The notes beneath the pieces were generated by a model that ran no database searches, had not been told where the DNA came from, and was given only the letters and a program-made list of their open reading frames with translations. A stretch of 51,034 nt of DNA from Hymenoscyphus infarciens (lineage: Eukaryota; Ascomycota; Leotiomycetes; Helotiales; Helotiaceae), in the NCBI GenBank assembly GCA_001414345.1, contig LLCB01000373.1:1-51034 (forward strand). Direction: 5' to 3'. Shown one piece after another: positions 25,942-35,804 of the stretch. Made by a program: the position numbers and the translations under genes. Numbering within the stretch: the stretch's first letter is position 1; every line of letters begins with the position of its first letter.

Positions 25942-27467
25942 ATGAGTAAGAAGACCGACAATATACTCGATATCCGACGCGCCGCCATCGATCCGAGAAA
26001 CCTAGATACCATGCCCCCACTAACGTTTAAGGGTCAACGTCGTGACCTTCCCTGCTTAAGATGTATGAGAAGTGCTTTGGCTGGCAAATCCACCGGAGAA
26101 TGCCACGATTCCATCGGTGGCCAAGATAGGTGCTTTGAATGCTGTACCGACACTCGTCACAAGCCGCGTGGTGTTTCTTGCATCCCTCTTGAAGAGACAG
26201 AGGTCGTTTGTTATCCCGAGAACTATAACTTGCGCTTTGCTAATGGATTGTATAGCGTTTTAGAGGCTTGCGTCAAGCATGGGAACTTTTTAAACAGGAG
26301 TCTTCCTCGTGTGCTTCCTCGAACACTAGAATCCAGACCCAAGCTTCGAGTACCAGTCGAGACACCACATGCACTATGGTTAACGAGCGAGTAAATCAAG
26401 CCCCATCAGCACTCGAACAGCCAAAAGAAGTCCCCCGTTATCGTACTACAAACCGTGGAGAGGACATAACCATTTACGAGAGAGTGAATCCTCCTTCCAA
26501 AACAACCAAACAGCCAGAGGAAACCGGCACTCGTCGAGAGCGGATTGTTTACGAGAGAAGATCCACACCAGCAACAACGAAGAAAACACAAGAGTCTGTC
26601 AAAACGGCTGAAGAAAGAGAGGAACTTGCATTGTCGATGGTGGACGAAGAAGCTCCAGACGGAGCATTGCTCAGAGGCCGCCGAGAGAGCACTTGCTATG
26701 CGCGAACAAGAAGCAGCTCACCGCGCTCCGACGGATATGATGAAAGAAGATATCGTGCTCGCTCCCAAGACAGCCAAAATGATCGAGACGGTGTAGATGT
26801 GGCTTTACTTCCAAGCTACTCAGTGCCTATGCTTCCACTTCGCTCGGATTCTAAGCTTCGAGAGTTACAGGAGGCACGAGGCCGTCGAAGGAGCACTCCT
26901 TATGCACGAACAGGAAGCAGCTCAACAAGCTCCGACATACACGACGAAATAAGATCTCGTACTCGCTCTCAAGACAGCAAAAACGATCGAGGCGAAGTAG
27001 ACATGGCTATGCTTTCTAATCCAGTTGGCCGCGCTGGTATTGTCAAACAAAAAGTTGAGCGCCGTGAAAGACGAGAGGTACGAGGCCATCGAGAGAGAAC
27101 TGTATATGAGCGAACACGAAGCAGATCACCGCGCCCACTTAGTGTAGACAGTGATGACGAGAGAAGATACCGAGATCGTTCCCCATATCCATACAATCAC
27201 AGGGAATCAACCGAGGACAGAAGCCCGAGTCCCTTTCTCAAAACTTGGTATTGTAGCAATGAGAACCGAGATATCCAGGAGGAACGAGAAATATGGGAGG
27301 CAGCACGGAAAGCTCGAGAGAGACAGGAGGAAATTAATATTGATCGCCAAGCAAGCCGAGAAATGGATGTTGATCAGGTGGATCCGGTTGTTGCTGCCCG
27401 TCGTTCTCGCATCAAGAAGCTGCTACATGACTGCACGGATTTTTTGGTCGATTTCTTCGTTAATTGA
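25942..27467 (+). CDS. Cys-rich/RS-rich protein, paralogue 2 with internal repeats (unknown function)
   Basis: Two exons, 25942-26202 and 26256-27467, with a 53-bp intron (GTCGTT donor, GCTAAT branch, TATAG acceptor) at the same place as intron 1 of the upstream paralogue. It gives about 490 aa, or about 549 from the in-frame ATG at 25765. The N-terminal Cys module reads LPCLRCMRSALAGKS...C...RCFECC...SCIPLEE. The centre holds two clear copies, and a third diverged copy, of a unit with RGRRxSTxYARTxSSS, then DExRxRxRSQDSxNDR. It ends DPVVAARRSRIKKLLHDCTDFLVDFFVN. RS-rich, charged and low-complexity, so probably disordered between folded ends. No function is assigned. Confidence 0.72.
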
Positions 27468-27773
27468 AGTTTAGCAAGTTCATCTGCAGCATGGAATTTG
27501 CCAAGAACACCATTACGAGATTACCTCCTGTTATGGTTTATCGACACCAAGTTGTTATTTTGTCGTTGTTTGGCTTCTGAAACTAAGGAAGCAGAATGTT
27601 TGGTCGTCAATTGAGTAGCAAGTAGAGTAATTTGATACATCAATTCTTCAAAAATGATTCATCTAAATAATATATTTTCTTATGAAACTAAACCCAAGCC
27701 TTAAAACTCCCCCCCCCAAAACACCTCGCAATGCAATATCCATATTCCCCCTTTCTCTAGCTCACCAAGACAT
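27468..27773. other. Convergent intergenic region
   Basis: About 306 bp between convergent genes, presumably holding both 3' UTRs. Near 27709-27719 there is a run of C. No gene is seen. Confidence 0.5.
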
Positions 27774-29241
27774 CTAAACACTCGAACAAGCCTTGTTAAA
27801 AATCTGCACAAACTTCCAAACCTCCTCATAGGTATTATACAATGGTACAGGCGCAACACGAATAACATCTGGCTTTCTCTTATCAGCCACAATACCAGCA
27901 TCCTCGAGCATGTCACTTAAGACATCCAAACGTCCAGGCTTCAGTAACAAAACACTAAGTTGAGTACCTCTAAACTCTGGATTCGAAGGAGTGATAATCT
28001 TGAAGGCTGGATCGGTGGAGGAACCAGTTGAAATGAGGAGGTGCTCAAGATAAGCGGTAAGATGGAGGGATTTAGCTCTTAAATCTTTCATGGTTATACC
28101 CTCGTGAACGGAGAGAGCTCCACAAAGAGATGCCAAGTCGATGACTGAAGGGTTGGAAACTTGGTATCCACTTGCTCCTGGTGATGGTCGGAATTTGTTG
28201 TCCATGTTGAAGCGACCAACTTGATCACCTCCATACCATCCAGTGAGACGAGGACGGAAAGATGGTGCTGACCCGTCTGATGGGTAATCGACCTTTCCGT
28301 GTCTCTCGTGGACGTATAGACCAGCGATGGATCCGGGACCGGCGTTCATGTATTTGTATGTACACCAAGCTGCGAAATCGACATTCCAATCGTGAAGTTG
28401 GAGAGGAACGTTTCCAGCTGCGTGAGCAAGATCCCAGCCTACGAGAAGACCCTTTGCTTGTGCGTAAGCAGTAATTTTCTCGATCTCGAAGTATTGTCCG
28501 GTGTAGTATTGGATACCTGGGAGGAGAACAAGAGCGGTAGTTGAGGCGTGCTCATCAATCAGAGCGAGAATTGATTCTGTGGAGACTTCATACTCTCCCT
28601 CTTTTGGGCCGACCATCACCATTGCTGACTCTGGCTCGAAGCCGTGCATTCTGATTTGAGATTCGATGGCGTAGTGGTCACTTGGGAAAGCCTTCCAGTC
28701 GAGAATGACCTTGTTCTTGGTGGCGGTTGGGGTGTAGAAACTTCCCATCAAGAGATGCAAGTTCATTGTCAAACTTCCCATGGTGGCAACCTCAGACGGA
28801 GAGGCTCCTACGATAGGAGCTTGCAATTTTGAAGCGTGTTCGGCGAGAAGTTGCCATTGTGTGAATGGCGAGCCTTCAAGATCTCGGAAATGGCCATGAA
28901 CACCGATTGAACCCCAGGTATTGAGGTGGGCAGTGAGATACTCAGATACAGCGCGGGGTTGTAGACCGAGTGAGTTTCCGCAAAAGTAGATACTTGGGTC
29001 GTCACTTTTTGTTTCTGGGAAGGGGTTAGTCACGTGACCAATAGTAACCTGGAAGTGGCGACTTACCTGGCTTGACAAGCTTCTTGGTTTTTGTGTTTGC
29101 TTTCGATGGAATTATGAACTTCTCACGATACGATCGTAGAGGATCTTTGGCATCTTGGGATTGCGCAAACTCAAGTGTGTTTGCCTCTGCCGGGAATGTT
29201 GGCTTCAGCGATTGCTGAGCCTCTGGAGCGATAGAACCCAT
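27774..29241 (-). CDS. BNA5: Kynureninase (L-kynurenine hydrolase)
   Basis: Two exons, 29241-29067 and 29014-27774, with one 52-bp intron (GTAAGT...CTAAC...CAG), giving 471 aa, the normal length. PLP enzyme that splits kynurenine to anthranilate and alanine, or 3-hydroxykynurenine to 3-hydroxyanthranilate. Family landmarks seen: [12 protein letters not shown] near residue 66, FPSDHYA near 168, [11 protein letters not shown] near 250, and [12 protein letters not shown] with the PLP-binding Lys near 279, followed by HERHGK and the RPRLTGWYG stretch. It is divergent from the IDO gene across a shared 640-bp promoter, so the two are probably co-expressed. The symbol follows yeast usage for this reaction. 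Confidence 0.95.
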
Positions 29242-29881
29242 TGTGTTTGATTTGATGATGGCGGAGAAGGAGCAGTTGAGTTGGATCTTGTGTAATCTTT
29301 GGTGCACGCAATGAACTGATGGACAATGAGCTGATGGAGGGGAAAGTTTAATGGGAGGAAGTCTCTTTCCACTTTGTACCCCTCCTTCTATCGCTTTTTT
29401 TCCCCCGGAACGATATCCCACTCACCCTCGTCCATTCGGTGGTTGCATATCTTCGGGCGCAGGGTAGTTTGTCACAGCTTCCGCCTTGATCCGTCCTCAT
29501 CCGTCCTCATCCGTCCTCCGTCCCCCTCATCTCCGTACCCACTTGTTCAAAATTACCTAATTCGTACGCATCGTACCTGGTGATGTATCTTTTTGTTAAG
29601 CCAAGTTCTGAAATCACGAAATCACGGTGAGGAATTGTGGAACTTCGGTCTCTTATGAACTTGGCCGTGGATCAGGTCATGTTTCTTTCTCTTATTGGAG
29701 TCTTTTTTCCTTATCATGTTGGCGTTTTCTCGGGTTTTCGGTTTCAGCTACTCACTCACTCCCATCACTTTCCAAAAACAACTCGATTCTGGAACCAAGA
29801 AATCATTTTAGATTCTGATATCATTTTGAAAAACTCTCCTCTGATTTTGTCAGTTTTTTCAAGTTATACCAAACCTAAATC
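29242..29881. promoter_or_regulatory. Shared divergent promoter of kynureninase and IDO
   Basis: 640 bp between the two start codons. The most striking element is the 10-bp periodic repeat at 29481-29520. Several TTCGG tetranucleotide-plus-G motifs also occur (for example near 29435 and 29645). No other open frame is convincing. Confidence 0.6.
29481..29520. repeat. 10-bp phased CCG repeat, CCGTCCTC x3 (GAGGACGG on minus)
   Basis: Four consecutive 10-bp units each start with CCG: CCGCCTTGAT, CCGTCCTCAT, CCGTCCTCAT, CCGTCCTCCG. The half-sites therefore sit one helical turn apart on one DNA face. CGG/CCG triplets are the core of Zn2Cys6 binding sites. The octamer also occurs in the formamidase/FMO promoter at 36181-36188. 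Confidence 0.6.
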
Positions 29882-31207
29882 ATGATTCGTCCATCAACCA
29901 TCAACTTGGCCGACTTTGCGGTCTCAACTCAAAACGGCTTTCTCCCAGATCAACTACCACTCGAAGTATTGAGTGATTCCTATTACGCTCCTTGGGAAGC
30001 TATCATCAAAGAACTACCCACACTCCTCGAAACAACAAACTTACGAAAAACGGTTGACACATTACCAATTCTCACAACTTCACACCTCACCTCAGAACCA
30101 GAATGGCAACGCGCATATCTAATACTCGCCTTCTTTACCCACGGCTACATCTGGGAAAATGGTGGACCATCTGAGGTAACTCTTTTCTAAAATCCCATTT
30201 TTCACCAAAATGCAGCAAAACCAACTAACAAAAAACAGCGCCTACCAGCAAGCGTATCCATCCCCTTCCTCGAAATAGCCTCCCACCTAGGCCTCCCAGC
30301 AACTGCCACATACGCAGCCTTCAACCTGTGGAACTACGCCCCCATAAACCCCAACCTCCCACTAGACAAGCCCGAAAACCTGCGCTGTCTACACACATTC
30401 ACCAAAACACCTTCAGAAGCATGGTTCCTCCTCATCTCCGTAGCAATAGAATCGCACGGCGCCCAAATAATCCCCGTCATGACCTCAGCAATCGACGCCA
30501 TATCCAAAAACAACTCCCACATAATCCTCGGCGCACTCATAAAATTCGGTTACATCGTCCGAGAAACTGGGATCTTGTTAAAGAGGATGAATGAGGGATG
30601 TGATCCAATGGTGTTTTACAACGAAATCCGTCCCTTTTTGGCGGGCAGCAAGAATATGGGCTTAGCAGGACTTCCCCAGGGAGTATTTTATTCCGAAGGC
30701 GTCGATGCAGAGGGGAAAGAAAAGGGAAGATATAGACAATACTCGGGTGGATCTAATGCGCAAAGTTCGCTCATCCAATTCTTCGATGTCATACTTGGCG
30801 TTGCTCACCACTCAACCATCGGCACTGCACCTTCAAAAAATGGATTCCTATCAGAAATGCGAAACTACATGCCCGGACCACATCGTGCATTCCTTTCCCA
30901 TCTCGAACAAAGTCCTTCTATCCGAGAATACGTCCAGAGCTGTCCAATACCCGAAGTGGGAGAGGCGTATAATTTCGCGGTCAAGGAGTTGGAGAGGTTT
31001 CGGGATGTGCATATTCAGATTGTGACGAGATATATTATCAGACCTTCGAGAGCGCAGCAGCCCCCGGCTGTAAATGGGGGAATTAATATCGCGGTTGCGA
31101 GTTCGAGGAGTGGCGATACAAAGGGGTTGAAAGGGACTGGGGGAACGGATTTGATGCCATTTTTGAGACAGGCTAGGGATGAGACGAGGGATACAGCTTT
31201 GGTTTAA
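29882..31207 (+). CDS. Indoleamine 2,3-dioxygenase
   Basis: Two exons, 29882-30175 and 30239-31207, with a 63-bp intron (GTAACT...CAACTAAC...CAG), giving 420 aa. Heme enzyme that oxidises L-tryptophan to N-formylkynurenine, the first and committing step of the kynurenine pathway. Seen: FTKTPSEAWF near residue 150, where the family carries distal-pocket residues; IRPFLAGSKNMGLAGLPQGVFY; QYSGGSNAQSSLIQFFD; and FRDVHIQIVTRYI, whose His356 should be the proximal heme ligand. The C-terminal tail after about residue 366 is Gly/Ser-rich and variable, as in fungal members. Divergent from kynureninase and close to kynurenine formamidase. Confidence 0.95.
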
Positions 31208-31281
31208 AAGGGTTTAATAGATTTGTCAATGCGGTGATACCAGATAGATGATTGTAGATATTTTGAGTCTTTAAATGTATA

Positions 31282-31758
31282 TAGTGAGTTGCGAGTTAAG
31301 CTTCCCTTTGAACGATATTTTATAAACCATGCGTTTTTAGAATAATTCTTTTTACCTGGACACTCTTTCCCTCTTTATTTAATCATAACATAAGAACATC
31401 TAATAAGAGCTCTATACCCCCTTTCTTACTCTATAAACTTTTCAAGAAGAAAATAGACACTTAGATATATATCTAAGTTTTTATAAGGTGTTAGTAGAGA
31501 CTACTTAACTTTATAAAGATATAAAAAAATTTCTTATAAAAAAGAGGTTTTCTAAGAATTAAGTTTATTCTTATTATACTTACTTAGATGTAGTAATAAA
31601 TAGAGAGGAGATATAGAAGATATAGCAGTTCTTTCTAGCTAGGTCTTATATCTTCAAGAGTACTTTAGTTTTCTGTTTTTCAAGGAAAAAAGAAACTTTC
31701 TAAAAACGCACGGTTTATAAAATATCGTTAAAAGGGAAGCTTAACTCGCAACTCACTG
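31282..31758. mobile_element. 477-bp MITE with 61-bp terminal inverted repeats
   Basis: Left arm 31282-31342 and right arm 31698-31758 are inverted repeats differing at only 3 of 61 positions. They begin (T/C)AGTGAGTTGCGAGTTAAGC. A TA (possibly TATA) flanks each side (31280-31281, 31759-31760), the target duplication typical of Tc1/mariner-type elements. It is non-coding; the AT-rich centre looks partly RIP-mutated. The first base T on the left against C on the right fits a CA-to-TA change. It lies in the 3' space between the IDO gene and the P450. Confidence 0.88.
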
Positions 31759-31888
31759 TATATTTTCAAAAGTATTTTCGTGGTGCTAAGAAGCTTGTCT
31801 CAGTGACCTTGAAAAAAAAAAATTTCAAGCAGGTATCAAACTCAACACTGTCCCCTCGCTTATCCCCACACAGTCCAATTCTCAGAGT

Positions 31889-34002
31889 TCAAACATCCCT
31901 CTTCCTAAACTTAAGAATCGGTCCCTCCCGCTTAGCGACAAACATATCCTTAACAGGATACAACCCCTTCTCCCTCTCAAGCACACTCCCCTTCCACTTG
32001 CCCTCCCCATCTGTAGCACCCTTTTCTACCTCATCCACAGCCTCAAAATCCATCCTCCAAACCACTCTCCCAACAATAACAAGCAACTCCATCATCGCCA
32101 ATCTCTTCCCCGCGCAATCTCCCCTCCCATAACTGAAAGGAAAGAAAGCACTCTTTGCCCTTTCTACATGCTCCCCCGTGACACCCGCTTTCTCATCAAC
32201 AACCCACCTCTCCGGTTTAAAATTCCACGGTTCTTCAAAATACCTCTCGTTGAAATGTAAACTCCAAGCATTGACTCCCACCTCAACATCCCCCGGCACG
32301 AAAACTCCATCAATATTAGCTCCGCCCTTGAGTGTGAGCCTGGGAAGATCAGAAGAAATAGGCGGGCACATCCGGAGACTTTCTTCGATGACGGCTTTTA
32401 GGTAGACGCATTTACCCAACTTGCCTTCACTGCCCGCCTCACCCCTCAGCCGAATTTCATCTGTGCTGTCGAAGGTTCCACGGACTTCTTCGCATAATTT
32501 CCTATACGCGTTCCGGTTTTCCCGTCGTGTAAGGTAATAGAAAATCCCACTCAAAGTCACAGCCGCGGTATCACTCCCCGCCCCAATAAGCAACCCCGCT
32601 TCAGCGCCGACCTCTTCTCTACTATATTTCAACCCAGTCTCTGGATCTTTCGCGGTGATGATATAGTGAAATAAATCCTTTCTCACTTCTTCCTCTGGAC
32701 CATTGGCTTGGGCGGATGAAAGTGCAAGTCGAGTCTCAAGAGAAGACTCAACGAAGGAGTGATAGGAACGAACTGATCCCGGGGCGAAACGCCCAAGCAG
32801 ATAATCGATACCGCGAGGCTTGAGGTAGACGAAGAGGGCGAGGAGGGGGGAGGTACCGATCTAGTTTTTCATGTCAGTTCGTGATTCAAAAATGAAAGGG
32901 TATGAGGTGGAAAGTAATGGAAAGAACAAGCGACCTCGAATAAGGAGAAACGAGGAGGGAGAGAACGGGGGAATAAAAGGACAAGAAAAGAGGGAAGGCA
33001 AAGAAGAAGAAGAAGAAAAGAAGCGAAAGGACTAAACTCACAACCCACGAAAAATCTACAAAACCATGAATCAACCCGGGCACTCCCCTCAACCCATTCT
33101 CTTTCGACTCCTCCTTGATATCCCAACTCTTCCCAAAACTAAGATCAGCCATGATATCAAAAAAAAGATAATTACTCTGATCGGCCATATTCCGTCCTTT
33201 CGTCCAACCACTCCCCTTTTCCTCTTCCCCGAGCAACAACGTAATCCACCTCCCAGCATGCATCCCCACCCACCCCTCCGCCTCACTCAAACTCCTCTCA
33301 TTAAAAGCCATATTAAGAATCCGCCGTTTCCGCGCGTGAACAGAGCGATCGATACAATTCAAAGTATTAACCTCTTCCTCCCGCCCCCTCCAGGCTTTAT
33401 AAAAGATGGTTTTATAACAATTCGCTTTCGTCCCGTGGATATCTTTATATGCTTGTGCGGAATTAAATAGCAATTTATTTGGGGTGGTGCGTATGATGTT
33501 TCCTATTTGAGGTTCGGATGTTAGATTGTGTTTTCGTGCTCGTTTCTTGGATGGGTTGGGTAGACAATCGCACGGGGGAGAGAAGTAGAGAATGAGAGAA
33601 GTAGGGAATGAGAGAAGGAGAGAAAAGCAAAGAAGAGGGCAGGAAAAAGGGAAGGAAAAGTACCATATTTTTGGTGAAGCTCATAAGTCCAGATATGTCG
33701 TTGTCCGGTACAACTATAATACCAATTCGGCAGTGCTGAGATCTTTGCTAAGAAGGGTCCTGGGTATCTAGCTAGGGGGTTGAAATAGAGGTTATAGATT
33801 GCGGTGGTGAAAAACTAGATTCATGCCTCCCAATCAGCATTTTAGAAACGAAAGGAGGGGAGGGAGATTTTAAGACAAGGAAAGAGGTTTTTTTTTGGAA
33901 GGGAAAAGGAAGAAAGATAGGACGAACGTAGCCAATATATGTTGAGAGGGCTAGAAGTATCCAGTTACTCGACACCGTCCTGAAGAGTTCGGCGATGAGC
34001 AT
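31889..34002 (-). CDS. Cytochrome P450 monooxygenase
   Basis: Four exons: 34002-33928, 33814-33664, 33502-33042, 32860-31889; phases agree and give 552 aa. The N-terminus has an ER membrane anchor (residues about 11-33, NWILLALSTYIGYFF), then the proline hinge NPLARYPGP. Other landmarks: I-helix GAGSDTAA near 322-329; EESLR (ExxR) near 388; FKPERW; and the heme loop FSYGRGDCAGKR with Cys478 as iron ligand. It is an ER-bound class II enzyme needing a separate reductase. The subfamily was not determined; it looks like the fungal biosynthetic/catabolic CYP type. It sits inside the kynurenine-pathway cluster in tandem with the formamidase, so an aromatic substrate such as an anthranilate derivative is possible but inferred. 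Introns 3 and 1 are long (about 181 and 113 bp). Confidence 0.92.
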
Positions 34003-34503
34003 GGTTGCGTTGATGTTTATTTCTTCCCCGCACAGAAGATGGGGATTTTGGAAATGAGACCAAGATCTCGGGATCGAGGTGAGTTGGTGTTGTCGCGAAT
34101 GGTGTAATTGTTATAAGATCAATCAACCTTCAAGAAGAGAGTCGATGTTCAATAGGTCATCTCAAACATAAAATCTCAAACTCCAACAATACAACGAGGT
34201 TGTAAAATCACAAATGACTTAAGGTTGACCTCACCGTCCCCTCTTATAACCAGAGGAAAAACGAGGGGCACGCTCTAAAAGGTTCCAAGCTCATTACCGC
34301 GTGTGCGACCAATCGAGTTATGGATAGTGTCATTTTGACCATACATGCAATGCGGCGTGGTAGATGGCGTCCACCCTGTATTGACCAACCACAAAGATTC
34401 CAATTATGTATAAACAGGGTATCGCTACCCTCATTGAGAAGTTTATCCCCAACCCTGGGTAAGGTGGTACGACAAACTTCTCAGGACGCGTCAGTCCATG
34501 GCC

Positions 34504-34545
34504 GCATTAAGAAGGTGGCATTAAGAAGGTGGCATTAAGAAGCTG
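34504..34545 (+). repeat. 14-bp tandem repeat, 3 units
   Basis: GCATTAAGAAGGTG occurs twice perfectly, then a third time with one change (AGCTG). It lies about 45 bp before the 16-bp tandem array. Confidence 0.85.
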
Positions 34546-34590
34546 GAATGGCGAAAATATGACGGATCTACGGATCAGTAAAGTATAGCG

Positions 34591-34670
34591 GTGTGTACTG
34601 CAACTGGTGTGTACTGCAACTGGTGTGTACTGCAACTGGTGTGTACTGCAACTGGTGTGTACTGCAACTG
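34591..34670 (+). repeat. 16-bp perfect tandem repeat, 5 units
   Basis: GTGTGTACTGCAACTG repeated five times with no mismatch, probably a recent, length-variable minisatellite. It sits between the P450 promoter side and the formamidase 3' end. Confidence 0.95.
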
Positions 34671-34817
34671 AGGAACATCACGAAAGATATTGCTTGTAAA
34701 TCAAGAAATTGATAAGCATCAAAAAAATTATTGTAGATTCGAATGGCGCATTGGGAGTCTAAAGCCACTTGACTAAATAAATATGTCTCTGCGTAAATTT
34801 CTCCAAATGTCGTCTTA

Positions 34818-35804
34818 TCATAAACTCTCCAAGACCTTGACAACCACATTTGCCATACCAGTACCCTTGCCCCATATATCATTATGTTCATCATTCAACA
34901 TCTCCTTGGAGACTTCCAAGCTTATATCCGCACATGAAGTCCTGAAATGGTCTTTCATGGTATCGATTTGAGCCACATCAACCAATTCGTCTCCTATCGA
35001 ATGGAATAGGAATAATTTTCCATCCTGGGGGAAATATTTGGTGTAATTGATGAACTTGGAGGGCGACAGGCGGTCCCAGGTCTTTATGTCCTCTCCAAAC
35101 GCGCCAACGGTGAAATCCTTATATGCGGAAATGGACTTGTGGTTTTCGCACAGTAGTTTCATGTCGTAGATCCCTGCTACGCCGACCACGATCGAGGGGT
35201 ATTTGAAGAGTCCCGAGTCTGCATGCCCAAGAATCTCCTGCTGCATGAGGGTCTGCAATGCGATTGTTGCGCCACAAGAATGACCCAACAGTATATAATT
35301 TTCTCCGAATTTGTATTTGGTTTGGAGGAGTTCGAGGGAGGCAATGACGTCTTCGAGATGGTCTGGGTGTTTCGCATCGCGCAGTTGGTTTGGAGGAGTG
35401 GTTGCCTCCTGGGGGAAATTCGGGTGAGGGGAAAGGCGATATGCTATCGATGCGATTCCGGCAATGTGCTTCTTCAGCAGATCTGTGCGGGAAGGATTCG
35501 AGAGGAGATGTTGGATGGTTGGGAGGACGGTTTTATCGGTGACGAGAGGATCGCGCCAGGCGCCTCCGTGGACGTATCTTTGTAGACCAGTACCGTCAGA
35601 GAGCTCCAGAGGTTGAGGTTGCGGCGGTTGCGGGGTAATAAAAGAGTCAGGATGTACTACTCACACTATCCACCAACCATCGTCCTTCCAAGAACCTTTT
35701 TCCTGCGGTTGAAAGACCGTCAACGTCTGCAGGTCGTGGTCTCCATAGCGCATGTCCTCTTGAACGAGGTCGTCTGGCAAGCCAGCATCTGCCACTGAAA
35801 CCAT
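34818..35804 (-). CDS. BNA7: Kynurenine formamidase (arylformamidase), alpha/beta hydrolase
   Basis: Two exons, 35804-35665 and 35577-34818, with an 87-bp intron (GTGAGT donor), giving 299 aa. Hydrolyses N-formylkynurenine to kynurenine and formate, between IDO and kynureninase. Seen: the oxyanion motif HGGAW at residues 50-54; the fungal-type stretch LRDAKHPDHLEDV; the nucleophile elbow GHSCGA with Ser147; a likely acid in SIGDELVD (Asp243); and the catalytic His in NDEHNDIWG (His278). The triad order Ser-Asp-His and spacing fit the family. The start is the first in-frame ATG of the exon. It is divergent from the FAD monooxygenase across about 830 bp. The symbol follows yeast usage. Confidence 0.92.

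Larger units (their letters stand above)
34003..34817. other. Intergenic region upstream of the P450, with tandem repeats
   Basis: About 815 bp between the P450 start and the formamidase stop, both minus strand. Contains the 14-bp and 16-bp tandem repeats listed separately. Short open frames on the plus strand have no support. Confidence 0.55.

Noticed and set aside
32886..33060. Phe/Leu-rich open frame continuing past the third P450 exon, resembling a membrane segment
   Set aside because: It is intron sequence: a pyrimidine-rich stretch between a GTGAGT donor and the ACTAG acceptor at 32861; splicing it out restores continuous P450 sequence.
34591..34670. Repeat array as a CRISPR
   Set aside because: Units are directly adjacent with no spacers, and the genome is fungal; it is a minisatellite.
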